Source: Fluoribacter gormanii (lineage in GTDB: Bacteria > Pseudomonadota > Gammaproteobacteria > Legionellales > Legionellaceae). Taken from it: 64,000 nt of DNA. The position numbers were made by a program, and so were the translations under genes. Shown here one piece after another: positions 36,846-47,854 of this stretch (position 1 is the stretch's first letter; each line of letters begins with the position of its first letter). Where the stretch lies: assembly GCF_900156395.1 (NCBI RefSeq), contig NZ_FTNL01000015.1, forward strand, positions 1 to 64,000. Direction: 5' to 3'. The notes below the pieces were generated by a model. It had not been told where the DNA came from. It was given only the letters and a program-made list of their open reading frames with translations, and made no database searches.

Positions 36846-36863
36846 TACTTCATCAGACTACAT

Positions 36864-37643
36864 CTAACTCACATTAAGATCCAGTTCAACCCATACAGGC
36901 GCATGATCAGAGGGTCTTTCTGATTTGCGCGGCTCTTTATCAATAACTGATTGCCGGCACAATGCATTGAGGCTTTTACTCAATAAAATATGATCAATAC
37001 GCAGGCCTCGATTACGCCTGAACGCAGCAGCACGATAATCCCACCAACTGAATATCTGCTCATCCTGTATAAAATTTCTAAAACTGTCGTATAATCCGAG
37101 TTGTAACAGTTGCATAAAAGCTTCTCGTTCAGCGGGACTAACTAACACAGAGCCCGCCCATTCAGCGGGATCATGAACATCACGATCTTCTGGAGCTATA
37201 TTAAAATCACCCACCACAGCTAAATTGGGAAAAATACTCATTTGCTGTTGAATAAAAGTCGTAACTTTTTGCAACCAATTTAATTTGTATTGATATTTAT
37301 CCGAAGTTAACTCCGACCCATTGGGGACATACAAATTGATCAAACGAATACCAGCAACAGTAACTACCAAAATGCGCCGTTGCGGATCATTGAAATCGGG
37401 GATATCCGTTAGAACATCAGATAAAGGATATCGGCTTATTACAGCAACACCGTTGTAAGTCTTCTGTCCTGAAAATACTACATGATAGCCCTTCTCAATA
37501 AACGCGTTCATAGGAAAATTTTCATCAAGTAATTTGGTTTCCTGCATGGCAAGAACATCCACGCGCTCAGAATCAAACCACTCCAAAACTTGATCCAATC
37601 GTATCTTTAAGGAATTCACATTCCAACTTGCTAATTTAAGCAC
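36864..37643 (-). CDS. xthA: Exonuclease III family AP endonuclease, paralogue 1
   Basis: The 259-residue protein is a Mg-dependent exonuclease III/AP endonuclease that repairs abasic sites. Motifs are LKLASWNVNSLKIRLDQ, MQETKLLDE, the catalytic Asn and Asp in VVGDFNIAPEDRDVHDP, GLRIDHILLSK and RPSDHAPVWVEL. The start is the GTG at 37643, because AAAGGAG lies six bases upstream. The longer TTG frame to 37664 has no such site. It overlaps the upstream xth paralogue by eight bases. Two divergent paralogues in tandem are unusual. Confidence 0.93.
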   Translation of the reverse strand: MLKLASWNVNSLKIRLDQVLEWFDSERVDVLAMQETKLLDENFPMNAFIEKGYHVVFSGQKTYNGVAVISRYPLSDVLTDIPDFNDPQRRILVVTVAGIRLINLYVPNGSELTSDKYQYKLNWLQKVTTFIQQQMSIFPNLAVVGDFNIAPEDRDVHDPAEWAGSVLVSPAEREAFMQLLQLGLYDSFRNFIQDEQIFSWWDYRAAAFRRNRGLRIDHILLSKSLNALCRQSVIDKEPRKSERPSDHAPVWVELDLNVS

Positions 37644-38418
37644 ACCAATCTCCTTTATATTCAATTAGCAAAGGAGCGTGATCAGACAAGCGTGCTTCTC
37701 GAAAAATGCAACTGTCAACTACATGCTCTGTGAGTCCAGGGGTAATTACTTGATAATCAATTCTCCATCCTACATTCTTTTCCCATGCACGCCCTCTAAA
37801 AGACCACCAGGTATATTGTTCTTCTTCCTGATTATGTACACGAAACGCATCAACAAACCCCATAGTTCCAAACAACTCATCCATCCAGGCGCGTTCTTCA
37901 GGTAAAAATCCTGAGTTTTTTTGATTGCCACGCCAATTTTTTAAATCAATTTTTTTATGAGCAATATTATAATCACCACACACAATTAATTCTCGTCCTT
38001 CATTTTTTAATCGTATTAAATGCTTGGCAAATTGTTCGAGAAAATCGTACTTCACCATCTGACGCTCATCACCACTTGTACCTGAAGGTAAATACAGCGA
38101 AATGATACTGAATTTGGGATAGTCAAATTGAATATATCTTCCTTCATGATCACAATAATCAAAGCCCATTCCTTTAACTATGCGATTCGGTTTGTGACGA
38201 GCATAAATTGCCACGCCGCTGTATCCTTTCTTTTGAGCTGAATAATAATCACAAAAATAATCGCGTGGATAATACAATTCTTCCGGAATTAATTGTTCAG
38301 GCTGAGCCTTAGTTTCTTGAATGCAAACAAAATCAGCATTTTGCATTTCAAGCCACTCATAAAATCCATTACGCGCCGCGGAACGAATACCATTGGCATT
38401 AAAACTAATTACTTTCAT
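37636..38418 (-). CDS. Exonuclease III family AP endonuclease, paralogue 2
   Basis: The 260-residue protein is a second exonuclease III: MKVISFNANGIRSAARNGFYEWL, IQETKAQ, VCGDYNIAHKKIDLKN, GWRIDYQVIT and RLSDHAPLLIEY. It belongs to a subgroup nearer the ExoA/ApeX-type than to its neighbour (W-x-x-x-Q-N-A-D-F-V-C). All catalytic residues appear intact. It is flanked by the WrbA-like gene three bases upstream and by the other paralogue, which it overlaps. The cassette suggests defence against oxidative DNA damage. Confidence 0.92.
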   Translation of the reverse strand: MKVISFNANGIRSAARNGFYEWLEMQNADFVCIQETKAQPEQLIPEELYYPRDYFCDYYSAQKKGYSGVAIYARHKPNRIVKGMGFDYCDHEGRYIQFDYPKFSIISLYLPSGTSGDERQMVKYDFLEQFAKHLIRLKNEGRELIVCGDYNIAHKKIDLKNWRGNQKNSGFLPEERAWMDELFGTMGFVDAFRVHNQEEEQYTWWSFRGRAWEKNVGWRIDYQVITPGLTEHVVDSCIFREARLSDHAPLLIEYKGDWCA

Positions 38419-38421
38419 TTT

Positions 38422-39033
<612 letters not shown>

Positions 39034-39127
39034 TTACTTTAAATCTAAAAATACAGTTGAGTCCAAGCGAATAATACTGAAACTGCCAGTTTTTTCCTTG
39101 TTCGCAACAACCCAACTGCGTTCCGGA

Positions 39128-39622
39128 TTAAAATTTAAAATCATACTTTAGCTGGGCTTCCAATTTCATTTCAATAAATTTAATTAGCTGATACAAAGCC
39201 CCTCCTTTTTTAGGTTTTAATGTTTTCAAGTCAGAAACAATGTCATCAGCTGAATCATAATAATTATTAACCGACATATTCGCGATAATTTTACTTACTG
39301 CACTAACATGATGTCTATTCCAATATCCTGAAATCATACGTCCGATAAATGAACCAAATAAACAATCTTCTTGAGTGTAATCTATAAGCAAAGCCTTGAT
39401 TCTTCTGTGATTTGAGTCTCCCCTGCATTTATTCCAAATCTTGGCTTGAGCAGGGAAATCAAAAGTCAATTTTGGATTATTAAAAAATGAATACGTTTTT
39501 ATACCAATACACGAAAAAGAAGAGTGGGGCTCATCATTTTCGGAAGCATCATCTGTTCCCTCTTCTAAAAACTCAAAATCTTCACCTTTTATTGTAGCAA
39601 TAGAACTCAGTTGATGTGACAT
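39128..39622 (-). CDS. Uncharacterised 164-aa protein with W-N-R-H-H motif
   Basis: I do not recognise a named family with certainty. The N-terminal 40 residues are acidic (EDFEFLEEGTDDASENDEP). A second part (about 65-160) contains IKALLIDYTQEDCLFGSFIGRMISGYWNRHHVSAVSKIIANM, ending in a lysine-rich helix. From memory, a module with a similar G-x-W-x-R-H-H helix recurs in Legionella proteins, often at the C-terminus of effectors. That is unchecked. The start at 39622 is well supported by GGAGGAG. A frame upstream to 39649 is less likely. Solitary gene. Confidence 0.6.
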   Translation of the reverse strand: MSHQLSSIATIKGEDFEFLEEGTDDASENDEPHSSFSCIGIKTYSFFNNPKLTFDFPAQAKIWNKCRGDSNHRRIKALLIDYTQEDCLFGSFIGRMISGYWNRHHVSAVSKIIANMSVNNYYDSADDIVSDLKTLKPKKGGALYQLIKFIEMKLEAQLKYDFKF

Positions 39623-39868
39623 TTTATTCTCCTCCGTGAGAACAACCATTTTTTAGAACTTGCAGTTTCTTTTAATCACATACCAAAATTACAATTGATT
39701 CAAGTCCTCCGTAAATTAAACAAGAGTGCCCGAGTTGTCATAATAATTTTCCTTAATTTATTTGACTTACTGATTATAACAAGCAAATAAAAAATAAACC
39801 TCGGATTTTGGAAATAAAGGTTATCGCGTTGAATTACTGAAGATTTGTTACCCAAGTTTAGTGCCGCA

Positions 39869-39914
39869 GAATCCGGGATTAAGTAATTCATTTATTTTCA
39901 TAAATCCCGGATTC
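39869..39914 (-). terminator. Hairpin downstream of hslU
   Basis: GAATCCGGGATT (39869-39880) pairs perfectly with AATCCCGGATTC (39903-39914) over a 22-base loop. It lies 25 bases after the hslU stop, so it probably ends the hslVU transcript. The rest of 39623-39938 is AT-rich and holds no recognised gene. Confidence 0.6.
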
Positions 39915-39938
39915 ACTTAGTGCTCAGGCCAATTTAGT

Positions 39939-41312
39939 TTAAAGAATATAACGAGCTAAATCCTCGTCAGCGACGAGCTGTCCTAGGTTTTTTTCAACAT
40001 ATTCTTTATCAACATGAACAGATTCGCCTGATTTATCTGTGGCTTCAAAGGAAACGACTTCTAATAACCGCTCCATCACGGTATAGAGCCTACGCGCCCC
40101 AATATTTTCTGTACGCTCATTCACTTGCCAGGCTACTTCGGCAATACGTCTAATCCCTGACTCATCAAAAGTCAATGTCAGTCCTTCAGTAGCCATTAAA
40201 GCACTGTATTGCAATGTTAATGATGCAGTAGGCTCTGTAAGAATACGTACGAAATCATCAACAGAAAGAGCAGATAATTCCACACGTATAGGTAATCTAC
40301 CTTGCAATTCTGCAATCAAATCGGATGGCTTAGCTACATGGAATGCCCCAGATGCAATAAATAAAATATGATCCGAACGAATCATACCGTATTTAGTAGT
40401 AACTGATGTTCCTTCAACTAGAGGTAATAGATCTCTTTGTACGCCTTCACGAGAAACATCCCCACCGCCCGCATTTTCAGTACGACGTGCTACTTTGTCC
40501 AATTCATCAATAAAGACAATTCCATTTTGCTCCACATTTTCTATGGCACGAATTTTAATATCATCTTCATTAATCAGCTTAGCAGCTTCTTCTTCTCGTA
40601 AAATCTGCATTGCCTTGGCTATAGTCATTTTGCGTGTTTTTGTTCGATGAGTACCTACTTGTTGAAACATTGATTGTAATTGACTTGTCATTTCTTCCAT
40701 GCCTGGAGGCGCCATAATTTCAATGCCTATTGGTGTTGCTGAAACCTCTATTTCAATTTCGTTTTCATCAAGAATTCCTTCACGCAATTGCTTACGAAAG
40801 ACTTGTCTGGCTGTGCTGTCTTTTTCACTCGGAGTTAAGCTACCGCGTGCAGGCGGAAGCAGTACATCAAGAACTCGTTCTTCAGCTGCATCTTCAGCCA
40901 AATGCTCCACTTTTTTCATCGCAAATTCACGTTCTTGTTTTACCGCAATATCCGCCAAATCGCGCAGAATGGAATCTACATCGCGTCCAACGTATCCTAC
41001 CTCGGTAAATTTTGTTGCTTCTACTTTGATGAAGGGGGCACGAGCTAATTTAGCTAAACGTCGCGCAATTTCTGTCTTACCAACACCAGTTGGTCCAATC
41101 ATTAGAATATTTTTAGGCATGATTTCATTGCGCAAAGCAGGATCTTTAATATTCATGCGCCGCCAGCGATTACGTAATGCGATTGCAACCGCTCTTTTCG
41201 CATCATCCTGGCCAATAATATATTTATCCAATTCCTGGACAATTTCACGAGGAGTCATCACTTCTCGGACAATCTCACGAGGAGTCGTCTTCTTGCTGTT
41301 ATTTGTTGCCAT
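39939..41312 (-). CDS. hslU: HslU ATPase subunit of the HslVU protease
   Basis: The 457-residue AAA+ unfoldase drives substrates into HslV. Walker [10 protein letters not shown], Walker [12 protein letters not shown], the GYVGRDV pore loop and the C-terminal LARYIL, which docks into HslV, are all present. The N-terminus is unusual: T-P-R-E-I-V-R-E-V is followed by T-P-R-E-I-V-Q-E-L, encoded by a 30-base tandem duplication (41237-41296). Most HslU proteins begin at the second copy, and Met19 could be an alternative start. The start overlaps the end of hslV by 14 bases. Confidence 0.96.
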   Translation of the reverse strand: MATNNSKKTTPREIVREVMTPREIVQELDKYIIGQDDAKRAVAIALRNRWRRMNIKDPALRNEIMPKNILMIGPTGVGKTEIARRLAKLARAPFIKVEATKFTEVGYVGRDVDSILRDLADIAVKQEREFAMKKVEHLAEDAAEERVLDVLLPPARGSLTPSEKDSTARQVFRKQLREGILDENEIEIEVSATPIGIEIMAPPGMEEMTSQLQSMFQQVGTHRTKTRKMTIAKAMQILREEEAAKLINEDDIKIRAIENVEQNGIVFIDELDKVARRTENAGGGDVSREGVQRDLLPLVEGTSVTTKYGMIRSDHILFIASGAFHVAKPSDLIAELQGRLPIRVELSALSVDDFVRILTEPTASLTLQYSALMATEGLTLTFDESGIRRIAEVAWQVNERTENIGARRLYTVMERLLEVVSFEATDKSGESVHVDKEYVEKNLGQLVADEDLARYIL

Positions 41313-41847
41313 TATTTAATTCTTCTATAGTTAAATTGTTATTGGTATAAATACAAATATCTCCAGCAATACTTAATGCTTTACGTACTATTTCTACAGC
41401 AGATAATTTTGTATTTTCCATCAATGCTCGTGCAGCTGCTTGGGCAAAAGGACCGCCTGAACCAATAGCAATCAAGCTATGCTCAGGTTCGATTACATCG
41501 CCATTACCTGTAATAATTAAGGAAGATTTGACGTCTGCAACCGCAAGAACTGCTTCTAATCGGCGCAACATTCTGTCTGTTCGCCAATCTTTAGCAAGCT
41601 CAACAGCAGCACGGACCAAATGGCCTTGATGCATTTCCAACTTGCTCTCAAAACGTTCAAAAAGTGTGAATGCATCCGCAGTACCACCAGCAAAGCCAGC
41701 AATTACTTGATCTTTGTAGAGGCGTCGCACCTTACGCGCATTACCCTTCATCACGGTGTTACCTAAAGTTACCTGGCCATCTCCACCGATAACCACTTGA
41801 TTTCCGCGTCGTACTGAAAGTATGGTTGTCCCACGAAACTGTTCCAA
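41299..41847 (-). CDS. hslV: HslV peptidase subunit
   Basis: The 182-residue threonine peptidase forms the double ring of the HslVU (ClpQY) protease. It starts with a short extension, MEQFRG, before the catalytic T-T-I-L-S-V-R-R, so the nucleophile would be Thr7 after removal of the extension. [22 protein letters not shown] and [14 protein letters not shown] are typical. The start codon is TTG, with GAGGA about seven bases upstream. No ATG is available in front of the catalytic threonine. It forms an operon with hslU. Confidence 0.96.
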   Translation of the reverse strand: MEQFRGTTILSVRRGNQVVIGGDGQVTLGNTVMKGNARKVRRLYKDQVIAGFAGGTADAFTLFERFESKLEMHQGHLVRAAVELAKDWRTDRMLRRLEAVLAVADVKSSLIITGNGDVIEPEHSLIAIGSGGPFAQAAARALMENTKLSAVEIVRKALSIAGDICIYTNNNLTIEELNNGNK

Positions 41848-42074
41848 AATAAAATCCTCAAATCAAACCGGAACCACATACATGGGGATGATAAGCAAAA
41901 AAACAAGGGGGGACAAAGTGAATAAATTGCAACTAAGACATCAGAACGTAACATGGGTGAAGTATAGGGTAACACAGATTTTTCAATCGTGAATTCCTGC
42001 CTACGACTTGCCCTCTGGACAATGATTTTAAGTTGGCGCAAGTACGTAAACAGTTAAAATAAAAACCTACGGAC

Positions 42075-43298
42075 TCAGATTAAAAAAGATATTCCATGAG
42101 ATAAATTCTCTAATCCAAGATGTTGTGCAATACTTTGGCCTACATCAGCAAAGGTATCGCGACGTCCAATAAAGCGACTTTTAAGACTTGGACCATAAGC
42201 TAATACAGGAATATGCTCTCTTGTATGATCTGAACCAGGAAAAGTAGGATCACAACCATGATCCGCTGCAATAACAACCAGATCATTCGGCTTTAATAAA
42301 GCATCAAGCTCTGGAAGACGTGCATCAAACTCTTCAAGCGCATGTGCATAACCCGTTACATCACGCCGATGGCCAAATGAGGAATCAAAGTCTACAAAAT
42401 TTGTGAAAACCAAACTCCCTTCAGGAGCAGTCTTCATTGCGCTCAACGTAGCATCAAATAAGCCCATATTATCATCAGCCTTAATCACTTGCGTTACTCC
42501 CTGATGAGCATAAATATCAGCAATTTTCCCTAGCGCAATCACCTCACGGCCTGCTTCTTTCATGTAATCAAGCAGTGTTTTTGCGGGCGGTAACGTTGCG
42601 TAATCCTTGCGATGAGCAGTTCGTTTGAAGGCTCCTGGTTGACCAATAAAAGGTCGAGCGATCACCCGTCCGATCTGATACTCATCTACTAAAGTACGCG
42701 CGATTTCACAAATATCATACAAACGTTGCAAACCAAAATATTCTTCATGGGCTGCAATTTGAAATACACTGTCTGCAGAAGTATAAACTATTGGTTTTCC
42801 ACTTCGTATGTGCTCTTCACCTAATTCTTCAAGAATTGTAGTTCCCGAGGCATGCTTCTCACCAAGAACTCCTGGTAAGCCGGCACGTTGAATAAACGTA
42901 TCAATTAATTTTTGCGGAAAACAAAACGGTTGCTCAGGAAAATACCCCCATTCAAACGTCACAGGAACTCCTGCTAACTCCCAATGACCGCTAGGAGTAT
43001 CCTTGCCTAAGCTCTGTTCTACTGCATAACCATAATAGCCAACAGGTTCAGGAAATGTAGACAATTCAACAAAACGCAAGCCACAACTGGCTAGGGTTGC
43101 ATGATAAAGTCCTAATTTGGCGAGATTTGGCAAAGTTAATGGGCCTAGGCGCACTCCTTCTCGATTGCATTCACCACGCTCACATGCCTGATGGATATGA
43201 ACAAAAGTATTGGCTCCAGCATCACCATAGCGAGCGGCATCCAAACTAGCACCAATGCCAAAAGAATCCATCAGTAATATACAAACTCTCCCTGTCAT
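42075..43298 (-). CDS. deoB: Phosphopentomutase
   Basis: The 407-residue enzyme interconverts (deoxy)ribose 1-phosphate and 5-phosphate in nucleoside breakdown. It belongs to the alkaline-phosphatase superfamily with metal-site motifs [12 protein letters not shown], the nucleophile Thr in [30 protein letters not shown], and the C-terminal [27 protein letters not shown]. Length is normal. GAGGATTAAG precedes the ATG. It begins one base after the stop of an MFS gene, third in an MFS-MFS-deoB unit, which suggests these permeases bring in nucleosides or deoxynucleosides. Confidence 0.95.
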   Translation of the reverse strand: MTGRVCILLMDSFGIGASLDAARYGDAGANTFVHIHQACERGECNREGVRLGPLTLPNLAKLGLYHATLASCGLRFVELSTFPEPVGYYGYAVEQSLGKDTPSGHWELAGVPVTFEWGYFPEQPFCFPQKLIDTFIQRAGLPGVLGEKHASGTTILEELGEEHIRSGKPIVYTSADSVFQIAAHEEYFGLQRLYDICEIARTLVDEYQIGRVIARPFIGQPGAFKRTAHRKDYATLPPAKTLLDYMKEAGREVIALGKIADIYAHQGVTQVIKADDNMGLFDATLSAMKTAPEGSLVFTNFVDFDSSFGHRRDVTGYAHALEEFDARLPELDALLKPNDLVVIAADHGCDPTFPGSDHTREHIPVLAYGPSLKSRFIGRRDTFADVGQSIAQHLGLENLSHGISFLI

Positions 43299-43299
43299 C

Positions 43300-44580
43300 T
43301 TAATCCTCGATATGTTGGCAGTGCGTTTCTTTTAAACCTACAAGCATGAAAAAAGCAATTAATAAACCTACAGGCAAAATAATTGCAGCATATTGATATG
43401 CATCGAGTAGATAAACAGGAGTTCCGTTAACCATTTGCATGCCGCCATGATTCGTTAATAAGTAACTGAACATATTTTGATACACAATATAACCGCCTTG
43501 GGTCAATATCGAAATGACGCTTACAGCTGTTGCGGTCATTGCAGGTGAACTACTTTCAGCCACCAATGCGTAACTTATCACTTGCGCCGAAGTAAAGAAA
43601 CCAAGCAAGAAAAACAAAAATGCCATCATACTATAAGAAACAGGAAGATAAAGCACTGCAAGCAACGTCAATAAGGAAGCAATTACGCCTATTCTCATAG
43701 GCATAATCCGTAAACCCATTTTATCAGATATCCAACCGACCAAAGGTGAGCCAATAATCGCCCCCAAAAATAACATGCCATTTACCACAGACGCTTGTGA
43801 AGAACTAATATCCAGGCGTTGTACCAGATATAAAGTACCCATCATGGCACCGAATACGGCAATAGCCATATTCATTAAACTGGCATAAAAGGCTGCCCGC
43901 AAATATTGGGTATTTAAATAAGCCTTTTTAGCTGCTGAGACTACATTGATTGGTTTAACAACTTGCTTTATTGCTGTTTGCGGTCTTTCTTTTATCCAAA
44001 AAAACATAACGATGAGCATGGCAAAACCAAGAATTCCCACATCTTGTACTGCCTGGCGCCATCCAACCAAAATAACTAACTTGGTTAAAGGATATTGCGC
44101 CAACATGCCTCCTGCCATTGCCATAGTCACTATAGCGCCAGTGACCAAGGCCATACGCTTTGGAGGAAACCAATGAGACGCTAAACGCACAGGCCCCAAG
44201 AAACAGAAAGCACTGCCAATGCCTGTTATAAACCGACAAAATAAGGCCATATAAAATGAATGGGAATAAGCCAAAAGAAAAGTACTGGCCACACATAAAA
44301 ACATTGCAATTAACAATGTATTCTTAATCGAGAAGCGGTCAAGAACCATCCCCGCAACAAAAAGAAACAATACATTAGAAAGATAGTAAATGCTTGATAA
44401 CCAGGCCATTTTATCAGCTTGTATCTGATAATCCTGCATGATATTTGCAGCAATGGACGCAAACATATTCCCCTGAATAAACTCATAAAAAAAGAATAAG
44501 GTCGCAGCAAAACACACCATCCAGGGTAATAATGACGATTTAATCTCATTATATCCTTGAAACTCATCCACCACTTGCAT
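43300..44580 (-). CDS. MFS transporter upstream of deoB (second of pair)
   Basis: The 426-residue protein has 12 predicted helices. [22 protein letters not shown] is in helix 1, loop 2-3 reads [11 protein letters not shown], and [23 protein letters not shown] is in helix 4. It is a close paralogue of the upstream gene (shared FFYEF, SHWFPP and [17 protein letters not shown]). The family resembles Legionella Pht-type permeases, of which some are reported to import pyrimidine nucleosides. The tight link to deoB supports a nucleoside role by inference. The gene sits 15 bases after its paralogue. Confidence 0.87.
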   Translation of the reverse strand: MQVVDEFQGYNEIKSSLLPWMVCFAATLFFFYEFIQGNMFASIAANIMQDYQIQADKMAWLSSIYYLSNVLFLFVAGMVLDRFSIKNTLLIAMFLCVASTFLLAYSHSFYMALFCRFITGIGSAFCFLGPVRLASHWFPPKRMALVTGAIVTMAMAGGMLAQYPLTKLVILVGWRQAVQDVGILGFAMLIVMFFWIKERPQTAIKQVVKPINVVSAAKKAYLNTQYLRAAFYASLMNMAIAVFGAMMGTLYLVQRLDISSSQASVVNGMLFLGAIIGSPLVGWISDKMGLRIMPMRIGVIASLLTLLAVLYLPVSYSMMAFLFFLLGFFTSAQVISYALVAESSSPAMTATAVSVISILTQGGYIVYQNMFSYLLTNHGGMQMVNGTPVYLLDAYQYAAIILPVGLLIAFFMLVGLKETHCQHIED

Positions 44581-44595
44581 TTTTACTCCTCAGCT

Positions 44596-45864
44596 TTATC
44601 GCTTGCAATATGTTTCACGGGTTATTAATACGGCAATTAAAGCCGCAACCGTTGTTATTGGGAACATCCACATGGCGTATTGAAAATCAGCCACAGAATA
44701 AGTTGTCACTGTCGACCCAGCATGATGGGTTATTAACCAACCATAGAGAACTTGTCCTACACCACCACCGCCCATGATAATTACAGAGGCAATACCTGTT
44801 GCAGCACCGGTATTTTCAGCAGAATTACTTTCAGCCACTAAAGGATAGGAAATTACTTGTGTGCTGGTAAAAAAGCCTAAAGCAAAAAAGATAATACTCA
44901 GCGCAAATTGCGATAAAACGATATCCAGGAATAAAGGAATTACGGTGATAAGGGTTGCAATAGCTCCCCCGATCATTAAAGGCTTACGACGCCCCTGGGA
45001 GTCAGACAACCATCCTGCTAATGGGCAACCAATTACACTTCCCATAAAAATCAAACTGACAACATTGCTGGCTACCATTTCGGGTAAATGATGAACCACT
45101 TGCAAGTAACTCGCGCCCCATAAAGCGCATAAGACCATAATAGGTAAATTAAGAAAAGAGGTGTAAAAACCTGCCAACCAATTTTGTGAATTAGATAATG
45201 CTTTGATAAATCCCGAAATGACTTGCCCCTGATTGGTACGAATTTTCATTGGTGACTCTGCAGGTTTATCGCTTACCATATAGTAAATCCACAGCAGCAA
45301 TACAGCACCAACGGCGCCATCAATTAACAAAGCCTTACGCCATCCAAACAGTTCATAAAGATAAGCAAAAGGAGTATGGGCCATCATCCCACCAACGAAT
45401 GCCATAGTAACCAAAGAGCCAATAACAAGAGCTTGCCTTCTTGGTGGAAACCAATGCGATACTAAAACGACGCAGGATAAAAAGCAAAATGCATTACCTA
45501 TCCCAGAAAGAAAATGACATAACGAAGCCAAAATAAACGAGTGGGTTAATGCAAAACCTATCGTGCCAAGAACACAAATGAACATCGCACTTAAAATAAC
45601 AGTGCGTGTAGAAAAACGATCCAGAATAATTCCCGCAGGGAGAAGAAATAAAATATCTGCCCACAAATAAGCACTGGACATCCAACTTAATTGAGTTGCA
45701 TCAATATGAAAATCATCGCGTAAAGGCTGATTAATCACATCAAAAATGTTGAGTTGAAAAAATTCATATAAGAAAAAGAGTCCTGCTGACAGGCACACAA
45801 CCCAGGCCATGAAATCACCACGGGGCACAAAGCTTCTCGAATCCACTGCAACAGATTGCGACAC
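44596..45864 (-). CDS. MFS transporter (first of pair in deoB unit)
   Basis: The 422-residue, 12-helix permease opens with a soluble stretch MSQSVAVDSRSFVPRGDF and then FLYEFFQLNIFDVINQPLRDDF. It has LDRFSTRTVI in loop 2-3, GIGNAFCFLSCVVLVSHWFPPRRQ in helix 4, and TSTQVISYPLVAESNS in helix 10. It is the first gene of an apparent three-gene operon with a paralogous permease and phosphopentomutase. The substrate is presumably a nucleoside, inferred only from deoB. Either heteromer formation or two substrates could explain the pair. Confidence 0.86.
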   Translation of the reverse strand: MSQSVAVDSRSFVPRGDFMAWVVCLSAGLFFLYEFFQLNIFDVINQPLRDDFHIDATQLSWMSSAYLWADILFLLPAGIILDRFSTRTVILSAMFICVLGTIGFALTHSFILASLCHFLSGIGNAFCFLSCVVLVSHWFPPRRQALVIGSLVTMAFVGGMMAHTPFAYLYELFGWRKALLIDGAVGAVLLLWIYYMVSDKPAESPMKIRTNQGQVISGFIKALSNSQNWLAGFYTSFLNLPIMVLCALWGASYLQVVHHLPEMVASNVVSLIFMGSVIGCPLAGWLSDSQGRRKPLMIGGAIATLITVIPLFLDIVLSQFALSIIFFALGFFTSTQVISYPLVAESNSAENTGAATGIASVIIMGGGGVGQVLYGWLITHHAGSTVTTYSVADFQYAMWMFPITTVAALIAVLITRETYCKR

Positions 45865-45941
45865 AGTTACTCCTTATGGCTTAAAAATTGCGCCCGATTA
45901 TACCAAAACTCTAAATAAATTGGTATCTTTATTGAACAAAC

Positions 45942-47513
45942 TTAAGTGAGTACGTGTCGTAAAAGATCTCCCTGCTCAAGGTAATAATATTTGGAGTTTC
46001 CCGCTTTTGCTGTTTTTATGTTTTCACAAGTTTGTTTTGCCGAAACCGGAATACGCATCAATAAAAACCGTTTATCACCGGAATAAACACGTTGAATTAG
46101 GACCATTTTGGAAAACAGTTCAGGTGAGATATCGGTGGTATTATATGGCTTAATTACCAAATAATTTTCTAGTCCATTGTCGAGCAAGCGGCAAAGCTCT
46201 TTATTACTCACAGCAGGTTTCACCCGACCTCCTGAGTAAAATTGAGCTGAAAATTCTGTTTTGTAACTCCAATAAATCAGATAGCTTCCAGCAGCAGGAT
46301 GTTGCTTTAACCAAGCAGCAACTACAAATTTTTCTGTTTTGGATATTGCTTCTGGTATTGCATTAAAAGCAAGAGTTGCCCCAAGAAAAAGCACACCTAC
46401 AAGTATAGAGAGCTTTGTAATAAGTTGTTTTACTCTTAGGATGGCACCAACGCGCTCCCAGTACGCCACAAAAAACACTGAAAAAGCAGGAATGCTGGGA
46501 AAAACATAGGTATAAATAATGTTGCTGGAAAAGGTAAAAAAGCAGAGTGGAACTATAGTGCACAGAAAAAAATAGCTCAACCACCCATCATTGTCGACAA
46601 ATACTTTGCGTACATTATGCCTGCATTTAATAAACCAAGCAGCGCCTAGTAGACACCAAGGCAAGGTTCCAATTACAGCATATACCCAAATCATTCCCCA
46701 GGATTGCTGATGCGCATAACCATATTTATCACCTGCCCATCCAGGTTTTAAAAATCGATTAAAATTCTCGCCAATAATAAAATAATTCAAAAAACCCGGC
46801 GTTCTTATTTCCGCCCAAATATACCAGGGAAGAGCTATAGCAAGCATTAGCATTATGCCCTTTATCCAAGGCAATCGCTCCCATAAATTACGCCATTGCT
46901 TCCGTAATAAAACCCAAAAAAATATTGGCATTCCCGATAAAACAACGGCAACAGGGCCTTTTGCTAACAAACCTAACCCCAGGCCTATAAAAAAAACATA
47001 AGACCAAAGTTTACTTCCATCAACCAACGCACGCCAAAATGCAACCTCAACCAAAGTAATGCAAAGGACTAAAGAGGGGTCGGTCATTACAGTTCCTGCA
47101 TCAAGGAAAAAATACAATGTTCCTGCAAGAATTAAGGTGGTGATCATAGCAATCACATCGCCGCCATGTCTTTTAACCAAATACCAAATAAGCCATATCG
47201 TAACCAAAGACAGAAACAAGCCGGGTAACCGAACCGCAAATTCATTCACGCCAAAAAGTTTCATTGAAAAAGCAGACAACCAGGTAGACAGAGGCGGCTT
47301 CGCCCAAAAAGGAATACCATAATCATGAAGTGGCGTCACCCAATTTCCGGTTTCTAACATCTTGCGAGCAATTTCTGCATAACGTGCTTCGGAAACATCA
47401 TTCAATGGTATAAAACATATGGAAATAATTCGACACACGAGAAGAAAGACTAATGCAAAGTGTGCATTATAAAAAAATTGTTGCTGCAACTGTTTTTCGT
47501 TTTCAATATTCAA
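45942..47513 (-). CDS. ArnT-like GT39 membrane glycosyltransferase
   Basis: The 523-residue protein is a polytopic GT-C glycosyltransferase. The first periplasmic loop has the D-E/D acidic motif in PLNDVSEARYAEIARKMLETGNWVTP, then PFWAKPPLSTWLSAFSMKLFGVNEFAVRLPG. About 11-12 helices follow, then a C-terminal soluble part. The layout is that of ArnT/PMT enzymes, which transfer sugar from undecaprenyl phosphate to lipid A or proteins. The target cannot be told. No arn operon is present here. The start is TTG, with GAGGG seven bases upstream. Confidence 0.86.
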   Translation of the reverse strand: MNIENEKQLQQQFFYNAHFALVFLLVCRIISICFIPLNDVSEARYAEIARKMLETGNWVTPLHDYGIPFWAKPPLSTWLSAFSMKLFGVNEFAVRLPGLFLSLVTIWLIWYLVKRHGGDVIAMITTLILAGTLYFFLDAGTVMTDPSLVLCITLVEVAFWRALVDGSKLWSYVFFIGLGLGLLAKGPVAVVLSGMPIFFWVLLRKQWRNLWERLPWIKGIMLMLAIALPWYIWAEIRTPGFLNYFIIGENFNRFLKPGWAGDKYGYAHQQSWGMIWVYAVIGTLPWCLLGAAWFIKCRHNVRKVFVDNDGWLSYFFLCTIVPLCFFTFSSNIIYTYVFPSIPAFSVFFVAYWERVGAILRVKQLITKLSILVGVLFLGATLAFNAIPEAISKTEKFVVAAWLKQHPAAGSYLIYWSYKTEFSAQFYSGGRVKPAVSNKELCRLLDNGLENYLVIKPYNTTDISPELFSKMVLIQRVYSGDKRFLLMRIPVSAKQTCENIKTAKAGNSKYYYLEQGDLLRHVLT

Positions 47514-47854
47514 AACAGACCCTCGTTAAAAATTTTCTCTCTTGCAAGTAAGTAAAATCTATGAATCTTAGGTTTCAACTCGCTTTATAAAGCTACATTG
47601 ATTAAGCACTCAATAAAAAATTGTCAGGAATATTACCCTTTATTTTAATTAATACAATTTTTTTTATGTTTATTGATAAAAAACATACCAATTTCCATGC
47701 TGAATGTTCTGGCTAACATAATGAATTTTATTACTTTTTACTAAAAGACTGAAATTGTATAATGAAAATACATGACGAGCGGATTACTTTAGTTTACACT
47801 GAGCCCTTGTAAGAAGATCTTACATATCTATCCATTGGACATTTGGAGACTAAC
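47514..47854. other. 341-base divergent intergenic region
   Basis: This AT-rich stretch lies between the divergent glycosyltransferase and effector-like genes. It contains the start region of the 442-aa gene. I did not identify a convincing promoter, hairpin or ORF in it. Confidence 0.35.

Noticed and set aside
39700-39891. 63-codon minus-strand frame upstream of the W-N-R-H-H gene
   Set aside because: It covers part of the hslU terminator hairpin and has no ribosome binding site or recognised motif.
40699-41319. 206-codon plus-strand frame opposite hslU
   Set aside because: It is the reverse complement of the conserved hslU gene. Its serine/arginine-rich composition is typical of an antisense shadow.
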